A DNA stretch of 64,000 nt from Prochlorococcus sp. AG-347-O22 (GTDB lineage Bacteria; Cyanobacteriota; Cyanobacteriia; PCC-6307; Cyanobiaceae), in NCBI GenBank assembly GCA_003278845.1, contig QCCX01000006.1, positions 1 through 64,000 on the forward strand, given 5' to 3'. Made by a program: the position numbers and the translations under genes. This document shows positions 25,037 to 34,659 of the stretch, one piece after another. Within the stretch, counting starts at the first letter, position 1. The number at the start of each line of letters is the position of its first letter. The notes below the pieces were generated by a model, which did not search any database, was not told the origin of the DNA, and worked only from the letters and a program-made list of their open reading frames with translations.

Positions 25037-25903
25037 ATGAACAAAAAATCATCAAGAACATCTACCTCTAATGAAAATTATTCTCACCTTGAATTAGTCA
25101 ATTTAGGTAAGATTTTTTTTAAAGAAAAGAAGTTTATTGATTTTCGTTCCAAAGGAAATAGAAGTGGATTTGAAGCTATCAAAGATATTGACCTAAAGAT
25201 AGAGAAGAACACATTTGTATCAATAATAGGTCCTTCTGGTTGTGGCAAATCAACATTGCTAAATTTAATAGCAGGCTTGCAAGCTCCAACATCTGGGAAA
25301 ATTATTATTGACGGACAAGCCATAAAAGGTCCAGGACCCGATAGAGGTGTTATTTTTCAAAATTACGCTTTGATGCCGTGGTTAACAACTATTCAAAATA
25401 TTGAGTTTGCCTTAAATACTGTTTTTCCAGCGAAAACAAAAGCTGATGTTAAAGAAAGAGCTAGAAAATATTTAAGAATGGTAGGTTTAGAAAAAGCTTC
25501 AAATAAATTCCCAAAAGAATTATCTGGAGGAATGAAGCAAAGAGTTGCAATAGCCAGAGCCTTATCTATAAATCCAAATATGTTGTTGATGGACGAACCC
25601 TTTGGAGCTCTTGATGCATTAACCAGATCCTATTTACAAGATGAATTATTATCCATTTGGAGAAAAAATAAAGTAACCGTAGTTTTAATTACTCATAGTA
25701 TTGAAGAAGCATTGCTTTTGTCTGACAAGATTGTTTTGATGTCAAGCGGTCCTTCTGCCATAATTTCTGAGGAAATTTCAGTTGATTTAGAAAGACCAAG
25801 AGATAGAGAAAAAATTGAACAAGATCCTACATATTTAAAAATAAAAATGCGTTTGGAAAAACATCTATTAAGAGAAACAAGAGCTGTAGAAGAGGTTACT
25901 TAG
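25037..25903 (+). CDS. cynD: ABC transporter ATP-binding protein (nitrate/sulfonate/cyanate type)
   Basis: GPSGCGKSTLLNLIAGL, FQNYALMPWLTTIQNIEFAL, LSGGMKQRVAIARAL, LLMDEPFGALDALTR. Confidence 0.88.
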   Translation: MNKKSSRTSTSNENYSHLELVNLGKIFFKEKKFIDFRSKGNRSGFEAIKDIDLKIEKNTFVSIIGPSGCGKSTLLNLIAGLQAPTSGKIIIDGQAIKGPGPDRGVIFQNYALMPWLTTIQNIEFALNTVFPAKTKADVKERARKYLRMVGLEKASNKFPKELSGGMKQRVAIARALSINPNMLLMDEPFGALDALTRSYLQDELLSIWRKNKVTVVLITHSIEEALLLSDKIVLMSSGPSAIISEEISVDLERPRDREKIEQDPTYLKIKMRLEKHLLRETRAVEEVT

Positions 25904-25936
25904 ATTTCTTCTGCAATAAAAAAACAACAATTAATT

Positions 25937-26380
25937 ATGACTTTACCCACATTTACACAATTACTATTAAAAGCAAAAAAGGAAAAAGAATTATCCTTTG
26001 AAGATTTAGGTAAATTGATTAATAGAGATGAAGTATGGGTTGCAAGCCTATTTTATGGGCAAGCTACAGCTTCTGAAGAAGAAGCTAATATTATAATAAA
26101 GGCTCTTGATTTACAATCAGAATTAGAAGATCAATTAACAACACCGCCAGTAAAAGGCTGCCTAGATCCTGTTATTCCTACAGATCCTCTTATTTACAGA
26201 TTCTATGAAATAATGCAAGTATATGGACTGCCAATGAAGGATGTAATACAAGAAAAATTTGGTGATGGAATTATGAGTGCAATTGACTTTTCAATTGAAG
26301 TTGATAAGGTAGAAGATCCAAAAGGGGATAGGGTTTTAGTAAAAATGTGTGGTAAATTCTTACCCTACAAAAAGTGGTAA
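25937..26380 (+). CDS. cynS: Cyanate hydratase (cyanase)
   Basis: [53 protein letters not shown] and C-terminal GKFLPYKKW. Confidence 0.96.
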   Translation: MTLPTFTQLLLKAKKEKELSFEDLGKLINRDEVWVASLFYGQATASEEEANIIIKALDLQSELEDQLTTPPVKGCLDPVIPTDPLIYRFYEIMQVYGLPMKDVIQEKFGDGIMSAIDFSIEVDKVEDPKGDRVLVKMCGKFLPYKKW

Positions 26381-26421
26381 GTAAATTAAGTTCGTTTTTT
26401 AAAATATAAACTAATCATTGA

Positions 26422-26613
26422 TCATTCATCGTTTTCATTTAATTTGAGAGATTTATTTATTTCACTCTCGAATTCTTTAGAAGCAGTTTGTAATCCTTTT
26501 AAGGTCTTACCTATAGTTTTCCCAAGTTGAGGCAAACGTTTTGGTCCGAAAATTAGCAATGCGAGTACAACAATTACTGCAATTTCTGGTATCCCAATTC
26601 CAAAAATGTTCAT
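26422..26613 (-). CDS. tatA: Sec-independent translocase TatA
   Basis: MNIFGIGIPEIAVIVVLALLIFGPKRLPQLGKTIGKTLKGL. Confidence 0.92.
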   Translation of the reverse strand: MNIFGIGIPEIAVIVVLALLIFGPKRLPQLGKTIGKTLKGLQTASKEFESEINKSLKLNENDE

Positions 26614-26707
26614 TAAAAATTTAGTATTAAATTTATTTTAAAAAATTTATCTTCTTCTGAAGGTAACTAAAGTCACACATTTATTTTTATTAATCAACCA
26701 ATTAACA

Positions 26708-27031
26708 ATGGAAAGAAGTTGGGATCCCTATTATAAATATTTCAAAGAATTTGGATTTAATCTTTTTGAGATTTTCATATTTTTAGAATTTCAACAAGAA
26801 ATTATCGATTTAGGATATATCGGACAAAGTCAAATTAACCAAAATGTTCTTAATCCTGGCCAGTTTTGTGTTGTCGATGGATTAATAAAGATAGTTCATG
26901 ATTTACCAAAATTTTTACATGATGAAAAATTTAAAAATAATTTGGATATAGAAAAATGGAAAAATGATTCTTATAATTTACTTTCACTAGATATGAAGTG
27001 GATAAAAAAATCATCAATAAAAATAATTTAA
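26708..27031 (+). CDS. Hypothetical protein
   Basis: ORF track. Confidence 0.5.
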   Translation: MERSWDPYYKYFKEFGFNLFEIFIFLEFQQEIIDLGYIGQSQINQNVLNPGQFCVVDGLIKIVHDLPKFLHDEKFKNNLDIEKWKNDSYNLLSLDMKWIKKSSIKII

Positions 27032-27120
27032 TGCTTAAGGAATATTTATTTTAAAATATAATTTTAGAATATAATTTTTATTTTCTAAATAATATTTAAG
27101 AACTAGAATTTACTTTACAA

Positions 27121-27138
27121 TAATGATAATCATTTTCA
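27121..27138. promoter_or_regulatory. Zur/Fur-type box TAATGATAATCATTTTCA
   Basis: About 100 bp upstream of the Cys-rich ORF at 27237. Confidence 0.6.
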
Positions 27139-27236
27139 AAATATAGTTATTATTTAATTTTTAAAAATGTTAAAATCATTACCAGGATTGATTTTATAAG
27201 CTATATTATTAATAATTAATAATCAAATTCATTATT

Positions 27237-27374
27237 ATGATTACTACTAATCCAAATATATTACTAACAAACACTTCTATTTCTAATGAGAAAGAAACCT
27301 GCCCCAGTTGCGGTTGCACTTGTCCTTGCGAATGTACAGATTGTGAAGAATGTTCACCTTGTACAAATCATTAA
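27237..27374 (+). CDS. Metallothionein-like 45-aa Cys-rich peptide
   Basis: Manual translation MITTNPNILLTNTSISNEKETCPSCGCTCPCECTDCEECSPCTNH; 9 Cys in 21 residues; not in ORF track. Confidence 0.75.
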   Translation: MITTNPNILLTNTSISNEKETCPSCGCTCPCECTDCEECSPCTNH

Positions 27375-27477
27375 TCCTCTTAATCAAATCAAACAAATAA
27401 TAAGTTTATATTTTGGTAAAGTCCCCATAATTTGAACTATCAACTGATATTTTTTTTTAAATTGATATTTATAAATT

Positions 27478-27945
27478 CTAAAGACCAAGTTCCGTTAGAC
27501 CAGGAAAACCTTCCGGACGCGGACCTTCACCCCATGTAAAAAGACAATCTTTTTTGTTTATAGAAATATCGTTTATACTTGCCTCTCTTCTACGCATTAA
27601 ACCAGTTTCAGAAAATTCCCAATTTTCGTTACCATGTGCTCGAAAATAATTATATTCTTCGTCATGCCATTCATATTGAAATCTAACAGCAATTCGATTT
27701 GAATCATATGCCCATAATTCTTTAATTAGTTTATAGCCAATTTCTTTATTCCATTTTCTTTTTAAAAATTCCACAATTTCTTCTCTCCCTCTTATAAATT
27801 CGCTTCTGTTTCTCCAAAAACTATCTTCTGTATAAGCAAGTGATACAGTAACGGGATTTTTAGTGTTCCACGCATTTTCAGCTAATCTCACTTTTTTAAT
27901 TGCTTTTTCTAAGTTAAAAGGAGGTAAAGGAGGTTTTGTTGACAT
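27478..27945 (-). CDS. DUF1348 / NTF2-like protein
   Basis: [46 protein letters not shown]. Confidence 0.88.
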   Translation of the reverse strand: MSTKPPLPPFNLEKAIKKVRLAENAWNTKNPVTVSLAYTEDSFWRNRSEFIRGREEIVEFLKRKWNKEIGYKLIKELWAYDSNRIAVRFQYEWHDEEYNYFRAHGNENWEFSETGLMRRREASINDISINKKDCLFTWGEGPRPEGFPGLTELGL

Positions 27946-27992
27946 TTGCTATTTAAATTAATTTGGATTTTAAAACTTTAAAAACTCTCTAT

Positions 27993-28003
27993 ATGATAAT
28001 CAT
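27993..28003. promoter_or_regulatory. Zur/Fur-type box ATGATAATCAT
   Basis: About 48 bp upstream of 27478..27945(-). Confidence 0.45.
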
Positions 28004-28043
28004 CAAAGATCAAATTAAAAAAAATTTGAAATTTTTTAGATTA

Positions 28044-28277
28044 TCATCCTCTGCAAAGAGATTTATTTAAACATGAATTTTTACCCTCAATTTTTATTTG
28101 ATCATCAATATTTTTTAATTTGTTTTTATTACTTTTTACTTTAACTTCATGCCCACAATGTTCTTTGCATCCACCATTAAATAAATTATGTGCATATAAA
28201 TTTGAAATATTCGAAAGTAAAAAAAGAAAAATTATTTTATAAATTTGGAAAAAATTAGATTTATTTTTTACTATCAT
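28044..28277 (-). CDS. Small secreted Cys/His protein
   Basis: Signal peptide then HNLFNGGCKEHCGHEVKV...SCLNKSLCRG. Confidence 0.55.
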   Translation of the reverse strand: MIVKNKSNFFQIYKIIFLFLLSNISNLYAHNLFNGGCKEHCGHEVKVKSNKNKLKNIDDQIKIEGKNSCLNKSLCRG

Positions 28278-28308
28278 TTTCCCAGAATTAGTAACTAAAT
28301 AATATCAG

Positions 28309-28545
28309 TTAATTCCAAGGAGTGTTTATAAGTCCCCAAATATCGAAGAAGAAAAATAAAACTGCAATTACAACAAGATCCCATGCTCTTTCCCTAAAAG
28401 CCCAAGGCGCAATAAAAACTTCTCCAAGTCCATGAAGTGCCGCCCCTACTGGTAGATGATCAAGAACCAGCAAACTGTGAGAGAGGATAAAAAGAAAGCT
28501 TGCAAAATATCTAAAAAAAACAAATTGCCAATTACTAGAATTCAT
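28309..28545 (-). CDS. Conserved hypothetical membrane protein
   Basis: ORF track. Confidence 0.55.
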   Translation of the reverse strand: MNSSNWQFVFFRYFASFLFILSHSLLVLDHLPVGAALHGLGEVFIAPWAFRERAWDLVVIAVLFFFFDIWGLINTPWN

Positions 28546-28673
28546 GCCCTTTAGATTTTTAAAAAATATACTTCAATGATCAAAATAATGATATAGATCG
28601 AGTCAAGAGATATTATTTTTGGTAGCCATAAATACGAATAAAGATATAAAGCTAAAGTAAAAGTTACTAAACG

Positions 28674-30116
28674 ATGAAATATATGTTTTCAAGTTATCAG
28701 CCTAAAAATAGTTTTGATGAATACTTTAAGGATAATGTTAACTCTGCTAGAGAAATATTGATTCCACTTCTTTCATCCTTAGATAATATGGGACTTGAGG
28801 AATTAAACAGGAATCATTCTGCCGCAAAAAAATTATTACTAAGACATGGTGCAACTTTTAGATTAAATGATACTGGTTTAAAAGGTACTGAGAGAATATT
28901 ACCTTTTGATCCACTTCCTAGAATAATTAGTAAAGATGATTGGGTAACGTTAGAAAAAGGACTAAAACAAAGGCTTGAGGCAATTGATTTATTCCTAGAT
29001 GATATTTATAATTCTCAAAAAATAATTAATGATGGAATAATTCCAAGAGAATTAATAGAGAGTTCAGAAGGTTGGAGACCTCAGATGATAGGTTTCAAAC
29101 CCCCACTAAATAAATGGTGTCAAATTTCAGGACTTGATTTAATAAGAGATAGAAAAGGAGATTGGCATGTTTTAGAAGATAATTTAAGGTGCCCTTCTGG
29201 TGTTGCTTATTTTTTAGAAAATAGATTAGTCATGAAGAATATTTTCCCTAATCTTTTCTCAGGAAGAATAGTTAAACCAATTGATGAATATCCATCATAT
29301 CTTTTAAAAACTCTTCAAGAACTAGCTGTTTGGACTGACACTCCCAAGATAGTTCTACTAACTCCAGGAATTTTTAATAGTGCTTATTTTGAACATAGTT
29401 ATTTAGCTCAAGAAATGGGCATACAACTAGTTCAAGGTCATGACTTAGTTTGTAATGATGATTATGTATATTTAAAAACTACCTCTGGATTAAAAAGAGT
29501 AGATGTCATTTACAGAAGAATTGATGATGATTTCTTAGATCCACTTAATTTCAGAAAAGATTCCTGCCTTGGTGTTAGCGGATTGCTTGATGTTTTTAAG
29601 GCAGGTCATGTTGCTTTAGCAAATGCACCTGGGACTGGAATAGCAGATGACAAAATGATTTATTCTTTTGTTCCGAAAATGATTAAATATTATCTTGATG
29701 AAGAAATTATTATTAGAAATGTAGAAACTTATATTTGTCATTATCAAAAGGATCGAGAATATGTTCTAGAAAATTTATCAAAACTTGTTGTTAAGTCTGT
29801 CGCAGAAGCTGGTGGTTATGGAATGTTAATTGGCCCTCACTCAACAACTAATGAGATAGAAGAATTCGCTAATAAAATTAAAAATAATCCCAGAAATTTC
29901 ATAGCACAACCAACATTAGAATTATCTACTGTGCCATCGTTATGTGATGGAGAGCTATATCCATGTCATGTTGATTTAAGACCATATATCTTAAGAGGAA
30001 AAGATTCATGGGTTAGCCCAGGCGGGCTTACGAGAGTAGCATTAAAAAAAGGATCATTAGTCGTTAATTCTTCTCAAGGTGGAGGATGCAAAGATACATG
30101 GGTTGTAGGTAAATAA
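28674..30116 (+). CDS. Circularly permuted ATP-grasp family protein (COG2308-like)
   Basis: GLKGTERILPFDPLPRII, WHVLEDNLRCPSGVAYFLENR, GHVALANAPGTGIADDKMIYSFVPKMI, VAEAGGYGMLIGP. Confidence 0.9.
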   Translation: MKYMFSSYQPKNSFDEYFKDNVNSAREILIPLLSSLDNMGLEELNRNHSAAKKLLLRHGATFRLNDTGLKGTERILPFDPLPRIISKDDWVTLEKGLKQRLEAIDLFLDDIYNSQKIINDGIIPRELIESSEGWRPQMIGFKPPLNKWCQISGLDLIRDRKGDWHVLEDNLRCPSGVAYFLENRLVMKNIFPNLFSGRIVKPIDEYPSYLLKTLQELAVWTDTPKIVLLTPGIFNSAYFEHSYLAQEMGIQLVQGHDLVCNDDYVYLKTTSGLKRVDVIYRRIDDDFLDPLNFRKDSCLGVSGLLDVFKAGHVALANAPGTGIADDKMIYSFVPKMIKYYLDEEIIIRNVETYICHYQKDREYVLENLSKLVVKSVAEAGGYGMLIGPHSTTNEIEEFANKIKNNPRNFIAQPTLELSTVPSLCDGELYPCHVDLRPYILRGKDSWVSPGGLTRVALKKGSLVVNSSQGGGCKDTWVVGK

Positions 30117-30117
30117 T

Positions 30118-31059
30118 ATGCTTTTAAGTCGTGTAGCAGAATCTCTTTATTGGATCAATCGTTATTTAGAACGTGCGGAAAACATATCTCGTTTCGTGGA
30201 AGTAAGCGAAGCTATGTCATTAGATTGTCCACCAGGAAGTGCTGAACCTTGGCTCCCTTTAATTGATGCTTCGAGTGACAGAGAATCTTTTGATAAGAGA
30301 TTCCCAGAGAAAAAACCAGATGACGTTATTAATTTTTTAATAAGAGATCGTTTAAACCCAAATAGTATAATTTCTTGCATTCAAATGGCAAGAGAAAATG
30401 CAAGACAAATCAGAGATGTCATGACCACAGAAATGTGGGAACAGATTAATATTTTATATTGGAATATGCAGGAAGGAGAGGCAATATGGAATAAACCAAG
30501 ACAAGAACAATTAAGTGAAATAAGGAGAGAATGTCAGCTTTTTTATGGAATTACAGATGCGACTCTAAGCAAAGATCTTGCCTGGAGATTTAGCATTCTT
30601 GGAAGATTAATCGAAAGAGCTGACAAAACATCAAGAATTTTAGATGTTAAATATTATTTACTCCTACCCAGCTTAGATGAACTTGGAGGAGTTCTTGATG
30701 AGCTGCAATGGATAGCACTCTTACGTTCCGCTGGAGCTTATCAAATGTTTAGGAAAGCAGTGCAAAATTCTATAAAGCCTAATTCAGTTGCGAGATTTCT
30801 TTTACTTGATCCAATTTTCCCTAGATCAGTAAGATACTGTCTTGATGGGATAAGCAATACACTTAAAACGATAGATACCTCACCATCTACTGAAAATCCT
30901 TCAGAATTAGAATGTATGAGAGGTTTGCTTAAAGCAAAGTGGAGTTATATCAGAATTGAAGATATAATCAATGATGGTTTACATGAGGCAATCGATTCAT
31001 TGCAAATGGATTTAAATAAATTAAATGATCTCATTCAAGAAAAATACTTTATTAATTAA
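30118..31059 (+). CDS. Alpha-E domain protein (COG2307-like)
   Basis: MLLSRVAESLYWINRYLERAENISRFVEV, ENARQIRDVMTTEMWEQIN, GRLIERADKTSRILDVKYY. Confidence 0.92.
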   Translation: MLLSRVAESLYWINRYLERAENISRFVEVSEAMSLDCPPGSAEPWLPLIDASSDRESFDKRFPEKKPDDVINFLIRDRLNPNSIISCIQMARENARQIRDVMTTEMWEQINILYWNMQEGEAIWNKPRQEQLSEIRRECQLFYGITDATLSKDLAWRFSILGRLIERADKTSRILDVKYYLLLPSLDELGGVLDELQWIALLRSAGAYQMFRKAVQNSIKPNSVARFLLLDPIFPRSVRYCLDGISNTLKTIDTSPSTENPSELECMRGLLKAKWSYIRIEDIINDGLHEAIDSLQMDLNKLNDLIQEKYFIN

Positions 31060-31070
31060 TAAGTTTATTA

Positions 31071-31928
31071 ATGAGAATTAAATACATTCACAAACTTGAA
31101 TATAAATACGAAGACCCTGTTCATTTAGGCGAGCATAGATTATGTATAAAGCCAAGATCAAATGGATTCCAAAAGCTAAAGAATTTTGAATTAAAAATAA
31201 CTCCAGAACCAGAAATTATTTATCCATTACTTGCTGCCAGCGGAGAAGAGATTAATAGAATCAGATTTAATGGCTTAACTGATAATTTAACTATTGAATC
31301 AATCAGCGAAGTTGAAACTATTAAACATCCAAACATTATTGATGGAGTTAAAAATAGAGATTTAACATTACCTTTTTGTAGAAGCATTATTAACAGAGAT
31401 TTACAGGGAGCATTAGAGGGATGGATGCCAAACGGACAACACGATCCGTCTGCAGTAGAACTTGCCCAAGAAGCCTTAGCAGGAAGCATTAATAACGCAT
31501 TATCATTTACATACCAACTAATAGAAATTATTCAAGATCGGGTCAAATATACCAAAAGACATACTGGTCCAGCATGGCCGGCTAGCAGAACGCTTAGAGA
31601 ACGTATAGGTTCATGCAGAGATTTAGCAATGCTAATGGTTGAAGCTTGCAGGTCTATAGGTATCCCAAGTAGGTTTGTAAGTGGTTATCATTTTGAAGAT
31701 CCCTTACCCTCTGAGTTGGATTTACACGCTTGGGCTGAATTATATATTCCAGGTGCTGGTTGGAGAGGTTTTGATCCAAGCGGAAAAGGATTAATAGATG
31801 ATAGATACTTAACGTTGGTATCCTCTTCAAAATCTAATTTAACCTCTGTAATTACAGGAAACTTTACAGGAAAAAATAATTTAGAAAATACTTTATCCTG
31901 GGAAATCAAACCTCTTGAAATTAAATAA
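31071..31928 (+). CDS. Transglutaminase-like cysteine protease family (COG1305-like)
   Basis: RERIGSCRDLAMLMVEACRSIGIPSRFVSGY, LHAWAELYIPGAGWRGFDPSGKG. Confidence 0.92.
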   Translation: MRIKYIHKLEYKYEDPVHLGEHRLCIKPRSNGFQKLKNFELKITPEPEIIYPLLAASGEEINRIRFNGLTDNLTIESISEVETIKHPNIIDGVKNRDLTLPFCRSIINRDLQGALEGWMPNGQHDPSAVELAQEALAGSINNALSFTYQLIEIIQDRVKYTKRHTGPAWPASRTLRERIGSCRDLAMLMVEACRSIGIPSRFVSGYHFEDPLPSELDLHAWAELYIPGAGWRGFDPSGKGLIDDRYLTLVSSSKSNLTSVITGNFTGKNNLENTLSWEIKPLEIK

Positions 31929-32054
31929 AAACTAAATTTTTAATCTTTTAAAATAATATAAAAATATAAATAATAATATGTTTCTTTTTTAGTGTTAATT
32001 GATACGTTCTTGGACATATATATCTGTTTTCATTTGTTTAATCTTTAAAGAAAA

Positions 32055-32576
32055 TTGAACTCAAGTTTAGAAATTCCAGTTATCAAATCAAACAAATCGA
32101 AAATGTTTGAATTGTTGAGTTATGAAAAATTTCGCGATACAAAAGATGTAAGATTTTTTGATATTAGTGTTAATGAATCAAACTATAGAGATCTAGTTAT
32201 TCACAGTGGACCTGCAGTTAGTCCTCCAAATGATGAGGAATTTAAGAATTGGCAATTTTACATACATCACAATCAAGAAGATAATCTACTGGCTATCTCC
32301 GGGGGAAGAACATTTTTTCTTGTCAATTTTGGCTGGGATTATCCTTTTTATAAAGTTAGATTAGAATCTTGCGGATACATTTTAAGAATACCTAGAGGAA
32401 CTTTTCACAGATCAGTATCTGACGAAAACGGTTCCATAGTTTTAAATCAAGCTATAAGAGATAAAGAAGGTACAGTTGAATCTGAATTCAAGGTTACGAA
32501 TAGCAGAGATAACAAAAAACTTCTAGATTGTATAACCAATTTAGAGCCTAGATTCAAAATTTATAGTGTTAAATAA
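32055..32576 (+). CDS. Hypothetical cupin-like protein (TTG start)
   Basis: ORF track; RIPRGTFHRSVSDENGSIVLNQAIRD pattern. Confidence 0.55.
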   Translation: MNSSLEIPVIKSNKSKMFELLSYEKFRDTKDVRFFDISVNESNYRDLVIHSGPAVSPPNDEEFKNWQFYIHHNQEDNLLAISGGRTFFLVNFGWDYPFYKVRLESCGYILRIPRGTFHRSVSDENGSIVLNQAIRDKEGTVESEFKVTNSRDNKKLLDCITNLEPRFKIYSVK

Positions 32577-32659
32577 TTTTAAAAAGGAGTTCCAAATTTA
32601 GTCATCAATTTTAAAAATTATCTAATTGTTATAAAATAGAATTACTCAAATTTATTGAT

Positions 32660-33178
32660 ATGAAATTTTTTAGGTTTTTAAAATATTTTTTATGTATAAC
32701 TTTTTCTTTCTTGGTTTTATCCTCTCCAGTTTTTGCTGGGGCGAATGTTGCTGTTAAGGGAGAAGGAGATGAAGTTCCAAGTTATGTAAGATCTAATATT
32801 ACAGGATTTGATTTCCATGGAGAGGATCTTCATTTATCTTCTATAGCTGGAGCAGTTGCTAGAGACGCAGATTTTAGTGATGTTGATTTACATGGAACTA
32901 CATTAACCCTATCCGATTTAAAAGGTTCTAATTTAAATGGAATCGACCTGACCGATACTCTTTCTGATCGAGTTAATTTCCAAAAAACAGATCTTAGAAA
33001 TGCTGTTTTAATAAATATGATCGCATCAGGCAGCAGTTTTGCAGGAGCTCAAATAGAAGGAGCAGATTTTTCTTATGCCATCCTTGACAGCGAAGACCAA
33101 AGAAATCTTTGTGAAATCGCTGATGGGATCAATCCAACAACAGGAGTTTCAACAAGAGAAAGTCTTGAGTGTAGTTAG
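32660..33178 (+). CDS. Secreted pentapeptide-repeat protein
   Basis: Signal peptide; [48 protein letters not shown]. Confidence 0.85.
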   Translation: MKFFRFLKYFLCITFSFLVLSSPVFAGANVAVKGEGDEVPSYVRSNITGFDFHGEDLHLSSIAGAVARDADFSDVDLHGTTLTLSDLKGSNLNGIDLTDTLSDRVNFQKTDLRNAVLINMIASGSSFAGAQIEGADFSYAILDSEDQRNLCEIADGINPTTGVSTRESLECS

Positions 33179-33187
33179 CATTAAAAA

Positions 33188-33541
33188 TTATAAGTAAACT
33201 TTCTTACCGTCATTAAATTTATAAATCCTTTGTTCATCGTCTTGAAATATCATCTCACCATTTAATTTGGATTTCTTAAATTTTGAAAGTCTTGCTCGGT
33301 GTATATTGGATTTTCTATTTATATTTTCTTCGTTATCATAAACTCCAATATAAATATTTATATTAGGGTTTGAAAAGGTTTTTTCTTCCTCTCTTAAAAA
33401 AATTCTATCAATATTTGTTTGCGTGCTCTGCAGTTTATTTTTAAATTTATCTAATTTTAGATTCTTTGGTTTTTTAGAATTAATTTTTTTGAATCCCAAA
33501 AAAATAACTCCTAAAATTAGAAAAACTAAAAATATTTTCAT
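33188..33541 (-). CDS. Hypothetical membrane-anchored protein
   Basis: ORF track. Confidence 0.45.
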   Translation of the reverse strand: MKIFLVFLILGVIFLGFKKINSKKPKNLKLDKFKNKLQSTQTNIDRIFLREEEKTFSNPNINIYIGVYDNEENINRKSNIHRARLSKFKKSKLNGEMIFQDDEQRIYKFNDGKKVYL

Positions 33542-33732
33542 TATTTAATTTTTATTTTAATATCTACGCCTAAGTCACTTTTAGTAGTTAAGATCTCTTT
33601 TTTTATGATTCCGTAGGTAAAAATTTTAGATAAAGTTTTTAAAGATTTAAAAAACAAAAAAACAGTAAATAAAAAGAAAAGAATAATGTTTTCTACAAGT
33701 AGATTTTTATTTTTGTTATCTAAATTACTCAT
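33541..33732 (-). CDS. Hypothetical small membrane protein
   Basis: ORF track. Confidence 0.4.
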   Translation of the reverse strand: MSNLDNKNKNLLVENIILFFLFTVFLFFKSLKTLSKIFTYGIIKKEILTTKSDLGVDIKIKIK

Positions 33733-33754
33733 ATAAGTCTCAAATTAATTATTT

Positions 33755-34618
33755 TTAGTAACTATTTGCATATGGGCCGAAAAATTCACTGGCGTCTCTT
33801 CCCAATACTTTAGCAAGATTTAAAGTTTTATCTATATCCCATTTTGATGCCATTCCATAAAGAATACCCGCAGCAAAAGAATCGCCACATCCATAAGAAT
33901 CAACCTTTGATTTTTTGTTTTTAAGAGCCTTATATCTTCCTCCAGGGAATAGTATGCCTCCCTTCTCTCCCTCAGTTTTAATAGTGTATTTGGGTTTTAA
34001 AGATAAATCAGAAAAAGAAAAAACTTCACCTGGATCAAGATTACTGCCTATTAATCCATCTAAAAGAACATTTGATTTATTAATTGTGTTCAATCCTGCC
34101 CTTGGTGTCGTACACAGTATTGAAGCTGATCTAGCCATTTTAAAAATCTCTGAATCAGATGCCGTAATAAAAATTCCGTCCATTTTTTTTAAAATATTCC
34201 ATTCCAACTTGTCTTTATGAGTTGGAGCTAACCTTTCACCAATAACTGTTATGGCTCTTTCACCTTGAGAGTCAATTAAACTAAATCCTCTTCTTGTTGG
34301 TTTATCACGCCAAGCTACATGCATCTTAATTCCCATACTTGAAAGAATCTTGAAACACTTATCTCCATATTCATCATTACCTAATGACGTAAAAAAATGA
34401 ATTTGGTTTAAAGTTAAATCAGAAAGTATTTTTGCGATAATGGGGCCACCCCCAGCTGGATACTCAAGGGACTTTTCAGAATGAGAAATAACTCCGGGTT
34501 TTGGTAATTGATCAACCTTTAAGAAATTTATCCACTCAACATGACCAACTACAGAAAAATTTAAATTTCCTTTTTTAAATTTATAGTCTTCAACTTTATT
34601 ATTTTTTTCAACAACCAT
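33755..34618 (-). CDS. PfkB-family carbohydrate kinase
   Basis: EYPAGGGPIIAKILSDL, DSYGCGDSFAAGILYGMA. Confidence 0.88.
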   Translation of the reverse strand: MVVEKNNKVEDYKFKKGNLNFSVVGHVEWINFLKVDQLPKPGVISHSEKSLEYPAGGGPIIAKILSDLTLNQIHFFTSLGNDEYGDKCFKILSSMGIKMHVAWRDKPTRRGFSLIDSQGERAITVIGERLAPTHKDKLEWNILKKMDGIFITASDSEIFKMARSASILCTTPRAGLNTINKSNVLLDGLIGSNLDPGEVFSFSDLSLKPKYTIKTEGEKGGILFPGGRYKALKNKKSKVDSYGCGDSFAAGILYGMASKWDIDKTLNLAKVLGRDASEFFGPYANSY

Positions 34619-34659
34619 AAGATTTTAAATACTATTATTAAAAGAAATATTTTTGCCAA

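Noticed and set aside
28258-28280. Possible additional Zur box near the start of 28044..28277
   Set aside because: Only a half-site (GAAAATGATAGT); no inverted partner, and it coincides with the start codon
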